The translations under genes were made by a program, and so were the position numbers. Source: Arcicella sp040387735 (GTDB taxonomy: Bacteria; Bacteroidota; Bacteroidia; Cytophagales; Spirosomataceae). From it: a stretch of DNA of 64,000 bases. The notes below the pieces were generated by a model. That model was not told the DNA's origin. It ran no database searches and saw only the letters and a program-made list of their open reading frames with translations. Location of the stretch: positions 22,697-86,696 of the forward strand of contig JAZKDE010000033.1 of the NCBI GenBank assembly GCA_040387735.1. The letters are read 5' to 3'. Below are positions 43,938-52,594 of this stretch, piece by piece; positions within the stretch are counted from its first letter, which is position 1, and each line of letters starts with the position of its first letter.

Positions 43938-44813
43938 TTAGATATGCTTCTCCGCATGATAACTACTTCTTACCAAAGCTCCTGATTCTACGTATTTTAA
44001 TCCACGTTTTAATCCTTCTTCTTTGTACATCGCAAAAGTATCGGGGTGAATCCACTCAATAACTTCGTGGTGCATTTTGGTTGGTTGAAGATATTGTCCC
44101 AAAGTCAATACGTCTAAATTATTTTCAACTAAGTCGTCAATGGCTTTCAAAACTTCGTCTTGAGTTTCGCCCAAACCTAACATAATACCCGTTTTAGTAC
44201 GTTTCCCGTATTCTTTGGTACGTTTGATTTGCTCTAAACTACGAGCATATTTTGCTTGTGGACGCACATTTCTGTACAACCTTTCAACGGTTTCCATATT
44301 ATGAGAAACAACTTCCTGTCCACCTTCAATCATTCTGATAAGGGCATCCCAATTTCCTTTTGTATCAGGAATAAGCGTTTCGATTGTTGTACTTGGTGAT
44401 AACTCTTTTACCTGTACAACGGTTTGATACCAAATTTCGGCACCTTTATCTTTTAACTCGTCACGGTTTACAGAAGTCAAAACGGCGTGTTTTACGCCCA
44501 TTAATTTGATGGCTTCAGCTACTCGGCGTGGCTCATCGACATCGTATTCATTCGGGCGACCCGTTGCTACCGCACAAAAAGAACATGAACGAGTACAAAC
44601 ATTTCCCAAAATCATAAAGGTTGCCGTGCCTGCACCCCAACATTCACCCATATTCGGGCAATTGCCTGACTGACAGATGGTATGTAATTTATTTTCTTCA
44701 ACGATGTTACGCACCCGAGCGTATTCTTGTCCGATTGGTAATTTCACCCGAAGCCAATCAGGTTTCTTATTATGTCTGGTCGCCGTGGGCGTTATTACTG
44801 GTAATTCTATCAT
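43938..44813 (-). CDS. lipA: Lipoyl synthase
   Basis: A 291-aa radical-SAM enzyme that inserts two sulfurs into octanoyl groups on lipoyl domains. The auxiliary cluster cysteines are C47, C52 and C58 (CQSGNCPNMGEC). The radical-SAM cysteines are C73, C77 and C80 (CTRSCSFC). The family segment HNMETVERLYRNVRP and the C-terminal serine (ALVRSSYHAEKH, the R-S-S-Y cluster ligand) are both present. It has a promoter-like element 105-135 bp upstream and a terminator downstream. Confidence 0.97.
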   Translation of the reverse strand: MIELPVITPTATRHNKKPDWLRVKLPIGQEYARVRNIVEENKLHTICQSGNCPNMGECWGAGTATFMILGNVCTRSCSFCAVATGRPNEYDVDEPRRVAEAIKLMGVKHAVLTSVNRDELKDKGAEIWYQTVVQVKELSPSTTIETLIPDTKGNWDALIRMIEGGQEVVSHNMETVERLYRNVRPQAKYARSLEQIKRTKEYGKRTKTGIMLGLGETQDEVLKAIDDLVENNLDVLTLGQYLQPTKMHHEVIEWIHPDTFAMYKEEGLKRGLKYVESGALVRSSYHAEKHI

Positions 44814-44916
44814 TATTTTTGGGGGTTCGTGGGGTATCGGGATTATTGGATTTAGGGCAATCCCTTAATCTGATTCCAAATTCTTACATCTACTAACCTT
44901 TCTTAAATTAATCTTA

Positions 44917-44949
44917 CAAAGTTAATCTTGAATAAAATAAAAACGTCAA
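44917..44949 (-). promoter_or_regulatory. Possible lipA promoter
   Basis: The minus strand reads TTG (44949-44947), 22-bp spacer, TAACTTTG (44924-44917), an exact TAnnTTTG with a slightly long spacer. Its -33 part overlaps the terminator of the preceding gene. Confidence 0.45.
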
Positions 44950-44984
44950 GAAAACGTAATTGGTTTACATTTTCTTGACGTTTT
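44940..44984 (-). terminator. Intrinsic terminator of the outer-membrane protein gene
   Basis: A 15-bp perfect stem AAAACGTCAAGAAAA / TTTTCTTGACGTTTT around a 15-nt loop, 33 bp past the stop at 45017. Confidence 0.82.
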
Positions 44985-45016
44985 TAGGGTATCATATCCG
45001 CTATTACAAAAAATAA

Positions 45017-45793
45017 TTATTTTTTCCCTCCAAAAAATATCGTCAAATATCCCGAAGTAAAAACACTTTTATTTTCCGACAAAGCCATAATATTCACTTT
45101 CTGTGTATAAGCTTCGGCTAAAAAGCCAATTTCTAAACTAATATTTGACTGACGAAAAGCATCCAATTCGAAATTAAGGGCAGCTTTGAAGTTTACGCCT
45201 GGTACAAATTGTGAATCACTGATGCCTTCAAATAAACCGCCACTTCCAGCAATATTACTTGGTGTATGTTTTTTAGGGTCAAAAACTTCATCTCGGGTAA
45301 GTCCTCTGCCATAATAAACTTGAACATAATAAGGTTTCAATAATCCAATGGTTGGTCCTGCTGCCAAAATACCATTTACATTTACGCCCCCTTCGGAGGA
45401 TTTATGGAATAAATTTATTTCACGACCGTACTGTGGACGAATGGCAAAAAGGTAGTTTTGCTTACCATAAACGTATCCGCTGCCACTGCCACCTACATTA
45501 GAAGTACTTTCTCGATAATGATTTACACTGACAATTTCGAGATTGATATAATGAAACTGGCGATGAAGAGCATTGTTATTAATGGCGATTTCTTTACGTG
45601 CTGCAATACCTCCCAAAAGTCCCGAATTAGTATTGGTGGTGAGTCCGAAAGATAAAATTGATTTAAAATTTTCCTCATCAACTACTTCTTTGGTAGTAGT
45701 TTTAGTAGCAGTATTTCTGCGTTGTGCATTGATTGAATCAGTTATCAACAACGAGAAGGTAATGGTAATGAATATGGTTAGTAGCTTTTTCAC
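45017..45793 (-). CDS. Putative outer-membrane beta-barrel protein
   Basis: A 258-aa protein with signal peptide MKKLLTIFITITFSLLITDSINA and mature start QRRNTATKTTTKEVVDEENF. The rest shows alternating hydrophobic/polar strands with aromatic girdle residues and ends in a C-terminal strand finishing YLTIFFGGKK, consistent with a small outer-membrane barrel. A similar frame is common in Cytophagales as a conserved hypothetical protein. No enzymatic motif. Confidence 0.65.
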   Translation of the reverse strand: MKKLLTIFITITFSLLITDSINAQRRNTATKTTTKEVVDEENFKSILSFGLTTNTNSGLLGGIAARKEIAINNNALHRQFHYINLEIVSVNHYRESTSNVGGSGSGYVYGKQNYLFAIRPQYGREINLFHKSSEGGVNVNGILAAGPTIGLLKPYYVQVYYGRGLTRDEVFDPKKHTPSNIAGSGGLFEGISDSQFVPGVNFKAALNFELDAFRQSNISLEIGFLAEAYTQKVNIMALSENKSVFTSGYLTIFFGGKK

Positions 45794-46082
45794 AGTATTT
45801 ATTAGTCCATAAAGGAGATTAATTTTTTATAAAAATACGTATTCCGACTCTATTTGTATTAATTTAGTTTAAAAATATCACGCAAAGGAAAAAGTGTAAG
45901 TTCAGATTTTTTCAATAATCAAAGGTTTATATTTTCAGAAAACATTCTGAATCTTTCTATAAATTTAAACCCAATAAATAGGTGTTAGAGATTAGTCTTG
46001 AATTTACTGTTAATCAAAGAATACTTCATATCCAATAATAAACTTATTTCTAACAATTACTTAAACACGTAAAATTAACGTT

Positions 46083-46496
46083 ATGCCAACAGTCAAAACA
46101 ACTTATTTAGGCGACCTTCGCACGGAATCAATCCACTTACAATCTGGCAGTCAACTGATTACTGATGCTCCTACTGATAACATGGGCAAAGGTGAAGCCT
46201 TTTCTCCTACCGACTTATTAGCTACGGCTACTGGTACTTGTATGCTGACGACAATGGCAATTGTTGCACAAAGAGATGAAATTGAGTTAGTGGGTTCATC
46301 GGTAGATGTTACTAAAATTATGTCACAAACTCCTCCACGTCGAGTAGCTCGTTTAGAGATAAACTTAAAACTAAAGACAAATATTGTCCTTTCAGAAGAA
46401 CAAGTAAAGAAATTAGAAAATACCGCTCATAAATGTCCTGTTTCGCTTAGTTTACATCCAGATGTTGAGCAAGTGGTTTCGTTTGAATGGCTTTAA
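46083..46496 (+). CDS. OsmC-family protein (copy 2)
   Basis: A 137-aa protein with C53 (LLATATGTCMLTTMAI) and C118 (NTAHKCPVSLSL), the two conserved OsmC cysteines. The sequence FSPTDLLATATGTC places it in a subgroup distinct from the copy at 25642, though both probably handle organic hydroperoxides or act on low-molecular thiols. It is convergent with ytxJ, a bacillithiol-linked redox protein, so this corner of the window may serve thiol stress. Confidence 0.88.
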   Translation: MPTVKTTYLGDLRTESIHLQSGSQLITDAPTDNMGKGEAFSPTDLLATATGTCMLTTMAIVAQRDEIELVGSSVDVTKIMSQTPPRRVARLEINLKLKTNIVLSEEQVKKLENTAHKCPVSLSLHPDVEQVVSFEWL

Positions 46497-46502
46497 TTTA
46501 AG

Positions 46503-46582
46503 GCAAGGAGAAGGGAGAAAGCAGAAAGTGAGAAAACTTAACTCCCTTCCTACCTTCTCCCTTTGTTCATTTTCTCTTTCTT
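46503..46582. terminator. Purine/pyrimidine-rich hairpin between osmC and ytxJ
   Basis: GGAGAAGG (46508-46515) pairs with CCTTCTCC (46553-46560), with further AG-rich and CT-rich flanks. Weak shared terminator for convergent genes. Confidence 0.35.
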
Positions 46583-46583
46583 A

Positions 46584-46922
46584 CTAAGCAATAACTTCTT
46601 CCAATTCTGCAAATGAAATCTCGAAATGAGATGCGTTATAAACACATTCGCCATTTTGGATTACTAAAACTTGTGGCGATTGATGTTCTACATTAAATAA
46701 AGTCGCTATTTCACTTGAAATGGGTCTGTAACGCAATAAATCCAAGTAATACGGTTTCAAATCTCCCACTTTTTCCTGTTTCCAATTACGTTCCAAACGG
46801 TTTAATGACGTTGCCGAGATTGAACAAGTTGTACTGTGTTTTAAAATCAATACTGGATAATTATATGATTCTTCTTTAATGGTCTGTAATTGACTCGATT
46901 CAGTTAATAAATTCCAATTCAT
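46584..46922 (-). CDS. ytxJ: Bacillithiol system redox-active protein YtxJ
   Basis: A 112-aa thioredoxin-fold monothiol protein. The active-site segment is LILKHSTTCSISATSL with the single cysteine C33, followed by the family cis-Pro strand HQSPQVLVIQNGE. YtxJ is a proposed bacilliredoxin that removes bacillithiol from mixed disulfides. Its presence suggests the organism makes bacillithiol, as many Bacteroidota do; biosynthesis genes are not in the window. Confidence 0.87.
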   Translation of the reverse strand: MNWNLLTESSQLQTIKEESYNYPVLILKHSTTCSISATSLNRLERNWKQEKVGDLKPYYLDLLRYRPISSEIATLFNVEHQSPQVLVIQNGECVYNASHFEISFAELEEVIA

Positions 46923-47028
46923 TTTCTTCTATTTTATTTTCTTTTTATTTTCTCCTTAATTGACAATATTTAGGACAAAAAGGTTTCGGAACAGTGAGCA
47001 GGTGCAGTAAACAATTAACCGACAACCG

Positions 47029-48753
47029 TTAAATGTTTCCTTTTCTCAATTCCTTCACCGCATAATCTGCCGCACGGGCGGTCATTGCCATGTATGTAAG
47101 CGAAGGATTGACACAAGAAGCTGAAGTCATAAAAGCACCGTCGGTTACAAATACGTTTTTGCAAGCCCAAACCTGATTCCATTTGTTCAGAACTGAGGTT
47201 TTAGAATCCTTTCCCATACGAGCCATACCCATTTCGTGGATTCCTAAACCTGGGTAACTGGCTTCATCGTAAGTACCGACGTTTTTAAATCCTGTTTTCT
47301 CTAACATTTCAGCGGCATCGTTTTTCATATCTACCCGCATTTTCTTTTCATTTTCTTTAAATTCAGCGTCCATTTTCAAAACGGGTTGTCCCCATTTATC
47401 GGTGATTTCTTTCGAAAGTTCAACCTTATTTTCGTAATATGGCAAACATTCCCCGAAAGCAGAAAGAGAGACATTCCAATTACCCACTTCAGTTTGATGA
47501 TTTTTAAAATCACTGCCAAAAGCTAAGTGTTCGGTATTTGTTCCTCGTGAGCGACTTGCCCCTGTTTCATACCCAAAACCACGTAAATAGTCTCGTTTAT
47601 CATTACCAATATTGCGATAACGTGGCACGTAACTACCAACGGGATTACTGCCTTGGTAATATTTATCTTGAAATTTATCTAATTCTCCGTAAGCTCCAAT
47701 TCTGAAATGGTGATCCATTACGTTATGTCCTAACTGACCGCTATCATCCATACCATTCGGAAAACGCTTAGAAGTAGAATTCAATAAAATGAAAGTCGAG
47801 CCTAAAGCAGAAGCATTTAAAAACACAATTTTAGCATAAAATTCATGCCATTTTCCCGTTTGCTCATCAATTACCCGAACGCCTTTTGCTTTGCCTTTTT
47901 GTTCATCGTAGATAATAGAATTCACGATAGAATGTGGACGAATTGTTAAATTTCCCGTTCGTCGGGCAGCGGGTAAAGTTGCTGCTTGCGAGCTAAAATA
48001 CGCCCCAAACGGACAACCACGCATACATAAATTACGTGACTGACACGATGCTCTTCCTAAATCTGTTTGTTCTTTGGTAGGTTTAGTTAAATGAGCTCCA
48101 CGACCGTGTATGACATAACGATTTTCGAATTTAGTATGAATTTCTTTCGAGAAATAATCCTCGGCACAAGTCATTTCAATGGGTGGTTGAAACTGTCCAT
48201 CAGGTAAATGTGGAAGGCCATCACGGTTACCACAAACGCCCGCAAATTTCTCCGCATAGTCATACCACGGAGCAATATCTTTATAACGGATGGGCCAATC
48301 TATGCCAATTCCTTCTTTAATATTTGCTTCAAAATCAATGTCACTCCAACGCAATGAAACCCGTCCCCACATCAACGAACGCCCACCTACGTGATAACCC
48401 CGAATCCAATCAAAACGCTTCGTTTCGAGGTAAGGATTATCCAAATCATTCACAAAATGTTGATGAGTTGATTCCGTCACGACAAATCCAGTTCTATTTT
48501 GGATAGGCTGTTTGGCAATCANNNNNNNNNNAATCATCTCTTGGGTTGGTCGGTCACCGTGAGGAAATTCCCAAGGCGGAGTCAGGGCGGTTTTATAATC
48601 TTTGACGTGTTCAATATTTCTACCACGTTCCAAAACCAAGACTTTCAAGCCTTTTTCGGTCAATTCTTTGGCAGCCCAACCGCCGCTAATCCCCGAACCA
48701 ACGACAATGGCATCGTAGGTATTTTCTTTAAATTCGTTTGTGTTGAAGTACAT
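47029..48753 (-). CDS. GMC-family oxidoreductase, second copy (interrupted by an assembly gap)
   Basis: The ATG at 48753 (MYFNTNEFKENTYDAIVVGSG) is chosen over one at 48792. The FAD motif GSGISGGWAAKEL, Cys cluster CQSRNLCMRGCPFG and C-terminal IHEMGMARMG ... CVNPSLTYMAM match the paralogue at 3425-5140. A 10-N gap at 48522-48531 lies near residue 75. Removing it with the 5-bp repeated flank AATCA gives 569 aa that align without a break (TQEMIAKQPIQNR). No subunit-3 gene or lactonase is nearby, so it may share the partner encoded at 5195-5716 or use another. Confidence 0.88.
   Translation of the reverse strand: MYFNTNEFKENTYDAIVVGSGISGGWAAKELTEKGLKVLVLERGRNIEHVKDYKTALTPPWEFPHGDRPTQEMIXXXXIAKQPIQNRTGFVVTESTHQHFVNDLDNPYLETKRFDWIRGYHVGGRSLMWGRVSLRWSDIDFEANIKEGIGIDWPIRYKDIAPWYDYAEKFAGVCGNRDGLPHLPDGQFQPPIEMTCAEDYFSKEIHTKFENRYVIHGRGAHLTKPTKEQTDLGRASCQSRNLCMRGCPFGAYFSSQAATLPAARRTGNLTIRPHSIVNSIIYDEQKGKAKGVRVIDEQTGKWHEFYAKIVFLNASALGSTFILLNSTSKRFPNGMDDSGQLGHNVMDHHFRIGAYGELDKFQDKYYQGSNPVGSYVPRYRNIGNDKRDYLRGFGYETGASRSRGTNTEHLAFGSDFKNHQTEVGNWNVSLSAFGECLPYYENKVELSKEITDKWGQPVLKMDAEFKENEKKMRVDMKNDAAEMLEKTGFKNVGTYDEASYPGLGIHEMGMARMGKDSKTSVLNKWNQVWACKNVFVTDGAFMTSASCVNPSLTYMAMTARAADYAVKELRKGNI
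48522..48531. other. Scaffold gap (10 N), probably an unmerged 5-bp contig overlap
   Basis: The flanks end and begin with AATCA. Dropping 15 bases keeps the frame and gives a gap-free alignment to the paralogous GMC enzyme. Confidence 0.7.
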
Positions 48754-48817
48754 TGTTAATTGTTTTTGATTGAAGTATTTTTCGTAACACAAACTTTAAG
48801 TCCGTATTACAAATATC

Positions 48818-49456
48818 CTACCCTTTTTTCAAGACAAATTGGGTTGGTCGATGTTTATTAAGCATCAACAAAACGCCTCCATGCGTAAGCGTTTCCAATA
48901 ATTTTGTTGCTCGGTAATCGGAAATATTTATCAGTTTAGCGTATTCTTTCGACGTGATTTTCGGATTTTTTCGGAGATATGTAATCAGCGATTTCACGTT
49001 GGGTTGTGATACTAATTGTTCATCAACCTTATCATCAATTCTATCTAAAATCTGAGCCATTTCCTTATCAATTGGAGTAGTTTGGTCATTAGCACGAACA
49101 TACACAATGTGCGTCCCGTGTTCATCAATAGCTTCATGCGGCTTCACCTTACTCTCTAAAATATTAATAATCAAAACTTTACGTTTATTCTCATAAAAAT
49201 AAGAGCTATATTGGATATTAATCGGTGGAATTACCAACTCACTCGCTGCTTGAATAATCTTCGTCATTTCTTCTATTTCAGAACAGCCTTTTATCGTTTT
49301 GTCATCACTCACCCCAATGACTAATTTTCCCCCAGAAGTATTGGAAAATGCTGCTAAAATTCGAGCCGCTTTATGGGGGTTTTCTATTCTACTTTTGAAC
49401 TCTAAATGGGTAGATTCTTTTTGTTTGAGCAAAGCAAGGAAATCTTTTTCTATCAT
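48818..49456 (-). CDS. AlbA_2 (Schlafen-like) DNA-binding-domain protein with winged helix
   Basis: A 212-aa protein. An N-terminal AlbA_2 domain shows ESTHLEFKSRIENPHKAARILAAFSNTSGGKLVIGVSDD, the E-x-x-x-x-E-F-K and N-x-x-GG-x-x-x-x-G-V pattern. After residue ~140, a winged-helix C-terminus (ITYLRKNPKITSKEYAKLINISDYRATKLLETL) suggests DNA binding. It may be a transcription regulator; no enzymatic function is known for this group. Its 5' end is overlapped on the other strand by non-coding frame ahead of the EamA gene, supporting a later start for the latter. Confidence 0.85.
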   Translation of the reverse strand: MIEKDFLALLKQKESTHLEFKSRIENPHKAARILAAFSNTSGGKLVIGVSDDKTIKGCSEIEEMTKIIQAASELVIPPINIQYSSYFYENKRKVLIINILESKVKPHEAIDEHGTHIVYVRANDQTTPIDKEMAQILDRIDDKVDEQLVSQPNVKSLITYLRKNPKITSKEYAKLINISDYRATKLLETLTHGGVLLMLNKHRPTQFVLKKG

Positions 49457-49574
49457 TAATTACGTTGTTTATTTGAGTAAATTTACAATAAATTGGAAAC
49501 TATTTGTCATAGTCTATCTTTTCTCATTTTTTTGTAAATTGATTGCTTTATTTCATCATAAAACTAACTACTCA

Positions 49575-50444
49575 TTGAACTCTGAAACGCATTCACTTCC
49601 TCTTAAAGCCTATTTATTCCTGCTTTTGGGCGTTTTTTGCATTGCTTGGTCGGCAATTTTTGTAAAAATGGCTCATGCACCCGCTTTGACTTCTGGATTT
49701 TACCGCTACTTTTTTTGCTTTCTCGGGTTATTTCCAATTTGGCTCTACAAAAAAATAAAAATCCCCAATACAAAAACGCTTCTTTTAATAATTTTAGGAG
49801 GGTTATTTTTTGTCTTAGACATGAGCCTTTGGAATCTTTCTATTCTCAGAACAACAGCCTCTGTTTCTACTTTATTAGCCAATAATGCTTCGGTTTTTGT
49901 AGGCTTGGGTTCGCTAATTATTTTCAAACAATATTTGTCAAAAACGTACTGGATTGGACTTTTTGTCGCCACGTTGGGAGTATTTTTGGTGGCAGGAAGA
50001 GACTTTATTGAGAATCCCAATGTGGGTATTGGGCATTTGATGGCCATTGGTGCGGCTGTTTTTTATGCGGGTTATATGTTGTTGACCCAACAAATTAGGG
50101 GAAGTATTGATACCGTAAATTTTATGGGTTGGTCGTTACTTTCATGTTTGATTTTTTCGTATATCAGTTGTATCCAGCAAGATTTACAAATGCTAAATTT
50201 TGATAATCAAACTTGGTTTTCATTCATTGCATCGGGGCTACTTTGCCATTTAGTCGGCTGGCTTTCAATCAATTACGCCTTAGGTTTTTTACCTGCAGCA
50301 ATCGTTTCCCCAACGCTGTTAATTCAGCCTGTCTTAACTTCTATTATTTCTTTTTTTCTCTTGAACGAAATCCTCAGAACTGAACAAATTATTGGTGGAT
50401 TGGTTGTACTTTTTGGGGTTTATTTGGTAAATAAAGGAAAATGA
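49575..50444 (+). CDS. DMT-superfamily EamA transporter
   Basis: I chose a TTG start at 49575, giving 289 aa, the normal EamA length (ten helices). The only in-frame ATGs upstream are at 49299 and 49317, inside the antisense of the AlbA_2 gene, and would add over 85 unlikely residues. The first EamA repeat begins KAYLFLLLGVFCIAWSAIFVKMAHAPALTSGFYRYFF, and the second runs from GHLMAIGAAVFYAGYMLLTQQ. Family members export or import small metabolites and amino acids across the inner membrane; the substrate is unknown. Confidence 0.87.
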   Translation: MNSETHSLPLKAYLFLLLGVFCIAWSAIFVKMAHAPALTSGFYRYFFCFLGLFPIWLYKKIKIPNTKTLLLIILGGLFFVLDMSLWNLSILRTTASVSTLLANNASVFVGLGSLIIFKQYLSKTYWIGLFVATLGVFLVAGRDFIENPNVGIGHLMAIGAAVFYAGYMLLTQQIRGSIDTVNFMGWSLLSCLIFSYISCIQQDLQMLNFDNQTWFSFIASGLLCHLVGWLSINYALGFLPAAIVSPTLLIQPVLTSIISFFLLNEILRTEQIIGGLVVLFGVYLVNKGK

Positions 50445-50462
50445 TGTTTCAATAGTGCATAA

Positions 50463-50523
50463 CAAGTTGTGAGTTATGGAAGAAAATCACAACTTATTCG
50501 CAATTCATCATTCACAACTCACC
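50463..50523. repeat. GTTGTGAGTT / CACAACTCACC inverted repeat
   Basis: AGTTGTGAGTTATGG (50465-) and ATTCACAACTCACC (50510-50523) are related arms; the AATTCATCATTCACAACTCA wording is typical of dispersed Bacteroidota repeats. It lies between the EamA gene and the convergent SelW-like gene. Confidence 0.45.
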
Positions 50524-50534
50524 ATTAAAATTCA

Positions 50535-50813
50535 TCATTTATTATCCGAATGCCCTAAACTACGCTCTGGACAGACAATATCTCGAACAATTTGCTTGAG
50601 TTCTTTTGCTTCTGGAAAATGTCCTTCTCGCTTACGGTCGAAGATAATTTGGTCATTTAGAAATATTTGAAAACGTCCCGCAATTTCACTCGGACACAAA
50701 CTAACTTCCTGTAAATCATCCACAAATGTGGTCAGTAATTCTTGAGCCAGCCACGCCGACCGCATCAACCAGTGGCATTTAGGGCAGTATTCTATCGTTA
50801 TTTTTGGTTTCAT
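50535..50813 (-). CDS. SelT/SelW/SelH-family (Rdx) selenoprotein-W-like protein
   Basis: A 92-aa thioredoxin-fold protein with the redox motif C10-P-K-C13 at the N-terminus (IEYCPKCHW). The family helix LAQELLTTFVDDLQEVSLCPSEIAGRFQI follows, then the strand G-x-F-x-x-x-L-N-D and the charged C-terminal helix FPEAKELKQIVRDIV. In this homologue both positions are cysteine, so it needs no selenocysteine. It is probably a cytosolic redox protein; substrate unknown. Confidence 0.87.
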   Translation of the reverse strand: MKPKITIEYCPKCHWLMRSAWLAQELLTTFVDDLQEVSLCPSEIAGRFQIFLNDQIIFDRKREGHFPEAKELKQIVRDIVCPERSLGHSDNK

Positions 50814-50918
50814 TTGTAATGATAAATTATATAATTTTTGGTAAATAATGGCGATAGTTTAGCATTCAATCGAAGGCAGTTTCAAAACTGTATTACACAA
50901 ATTTAAAAAAATAATATC

Positions 50919-51932
50919 ATGACCATCGAATTAAGAAGTGATACTTTTACAAAACCTACTCCCGCCATGTTAGAAGCCATGTTTTCTGCAGCCGTTGGCG
51001 ATGATGTTTTTGAAGATGACCCTACCGTAAAAACTCTTGAAGAAAAATCTGCCCGTATGTTTGGCTACGAAGCGGGACTTTTTTGCACGTCGGGAACGAT
51101 GACCAATCAAATTGCCATTAACGTTCACGTTCGGCAAGGCGACGAAGTAATTTGCGATGCACTTTCGCACATTTATCTGTATGAAGGCGGTGGAATTGCC
51201 GCAAATTCGTTGGCCTCGGTCAATTTATTGCAAGGAAACCGTGGTAGATTAACGGCTGAACAAATTCGAGAAGCCATTCAGCCCGATAATATTCATCACC
51301 CAATTTCAAGATTGGTTTCTTTAGAAAATACCGTAAATAAAGGTGGTGGGGCATTTTATGAACTCGCTGAAATCCAGAAAATCAAGCAGCTTTGTACCGA
51401 AAATGGCTTAGCGTTTCACTTGGATGGAGCGAGGATTTTTAATGCCTTGGTTGAAACCCAAGAAAATCCAACGGAATATGGAAAAGCCTTTGATTCAATG
51501 TCGGTTTGTTTGTCAAAAGGATTAGGAACTCCCATTGGTTCAGTTTTATTGGGAACGAAGGATTTTGTAAAACAAGCTCGCAGAGTACGTAAACGTTTGG
51601 GGGGAGGTTGGCGACAAGCGGGATATTTGGCTGCTGCAGGAATTTATGCTTTGGACAACAACATTAATAGGCTGAAAGAAGACCATGTACGAGCCAGAGA
51701 AATTGGTAACATTATGGCGAGTTTACCTGAAATTGAAGAAGTTTATTCTGTCGATACCAACATTGTTATTGGTAGATTGAACGATAAAATTTTATCGACT
51801 GATTTTGTGCAAAAACTCAGTGAAAAAGGCATTAAATCATCTACTTTTGGTAAGCATTTAGTGCGTTTTGTTACGCATTTAGATTTTACGGATGAACATT
51901 TGGAGGAATTTAGGAGAAAAATATTGAATTAG
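50919..51932 (+). CDS. ltaE: GntG-family PLP-dependent aldolase (low-specificity threonine aldolase type)
   Basis: A 337-aa fold-type-I PLP enzyme. It begins ELRSDTFTKPTPAMLEAMFSA (PLP-phosphate loop region), followed by GTMTNQIAI (PLP stacking). The Schiff-base lysine is K200 in SVCLSKGLGTPIGSVLLG, and GGGWRQAGYLAAAG is conserved after it. The family cleaves L-threonine or L-allo-threonine to glycine and acetaldehyde. Gene symbol is by family; specificity is not established. Confidence 0.88.
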   Translation: MTIELRSDTFTKPTPAMLEAMFSAAVGDDVFEDDPTVKTLEEKSARMFGYEAGLFCTSGTMTNQIAINVHVRQGDEVICDALSHIYLYEGGGIAANSLASVNLLQGNRGRLTAEQIREAIQPDNIHHPISRLVSLENTVNKGGGAFYELAEIQKIKQLCTENGLAFHLDGARIFNALVETQENPTEYGKAFDSMSVCLSKGLGTPIGSVLLGTKDFVKQARRVRKRLGGGWRQAGYLAAAGIYALDNNINRLKEDHVRAREIGNIMASLPEIEEVYSVDTNIVIGRLNDKILSTDFVQKLSEKGIKSSTFGKHLVRFVTHLDFTDEHLEEFRRKILN

Positions 51933-51940
51933 GTAATTTA

Positions 51941-51982
51941 CCTTCCCGAAAGTTAACCAATTACGGAGTTATTTCGGGAAGG
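51941..51982. repeat. Family-C palindrome (CTTCCCGAAAGTT ... TTTCGGGAAGG)
   Basis: The arms CCTTCCCGAAA and TTTCGGGAAGG flank a 20-bp loop containing AATTACGGAG. A compact version follows pgk (63948-63980) and a degenerate version precedes lipA's end (43885-43921). It may act as a terminator for the aldolase gene. Confidence 0.72.
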
Positions 51983-52079
51983 TCTTTCAAGCCAAATCCC
52001 AATAATGGTACGTTTAAATTTACAATTTCCTTAAAATTCGTATTTGAACTTTAACTCAGTTTAAAATCAAAATTGCTAA

Positions 52080-52550
52080 TTATAATTTCTTCGGCTCATT
52101 CAACTCAATTACGTAGCCATCGGGGTCGGTAACGTAAATTTGGAAAGCTCCATCAAAACGTTTTTGGCGATGATATAGTACGTTTTTTTCTTTTAAAAAT
52201 GCCTCAATTCCATCGGCCGAATTTGTGGGAATTGATAATGAAAAGTGAGCCGCATTTTTATCATTATTGGCAACGGGTTGTTCTCTACCCAATAACAAAT
52301 GTAATTCCTGACCTGGAGCAACTTTAAACCATCTTCTAATTGCCAACAAATTATCTGGCACATCTAAAGGCGATAATCCGATGATTTCACGGTAAAAGGT
52401 AACACTTGTTTTCAAATCTTTTACCGCTAAACCCACGTGATTATAAGATAAAATAGTGATGCCTTTTACGGGTTCTGTTCCTTGACAAATTCCAAGAAAA
52501 GAGCTTACAAGAAAGCTGCAAACTAAGATTATACTAAATTTTAATTTCAT
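52080..52550 (-). CDS. Exported VOC-superfamily (glyoxalase-like) protein
   Basis: A 156-aa protein with signal peptide MKLKFSIILVCSFLVSSFLGICQG. A single vicinal-oxygen-chelate module follows: ILSYNHVGLAVKDLKTSVTFYREIIGL (candidate metal ligand H), ELHLLLGREQ (E/H), HFSLSIPTNSADGIEAFL (H), and YVTDPDGYVIELNEP (E). These are the usual four VOC ligand positions. Export makes a detoxification role of cytosolic glyoxalase type unlikely; it may act on periplasmic substrates. Confidence 0.85.
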   Translation of the reverse strand: MKLKFSIILVCSFLVSSFLGICQGTEPVKGITILSYNHVGLAVKDLKTSVTFYREIIGLSPLDVPDNLLAIRRWFKVAPGQELHLLLGREQPVANNDKNAAHFSLSIPTNSADGIEAFLKEKNVLYHRQKRFDGAFQIYVTDPDGYVIELNEPKKL

Positions 52551-52594
52551 TTTTTTGATTGTTTTTAACTGTAAAAGGCAATGCTACCAATAAA

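Noticed and set aside
44814..44900. Possible tRNA-like segment (GGGTTCGTGGGG) before lipA
   Set aside because: No cloverleaf can be drawn and no acceptor stem pairs; it is simply the lipA leader.
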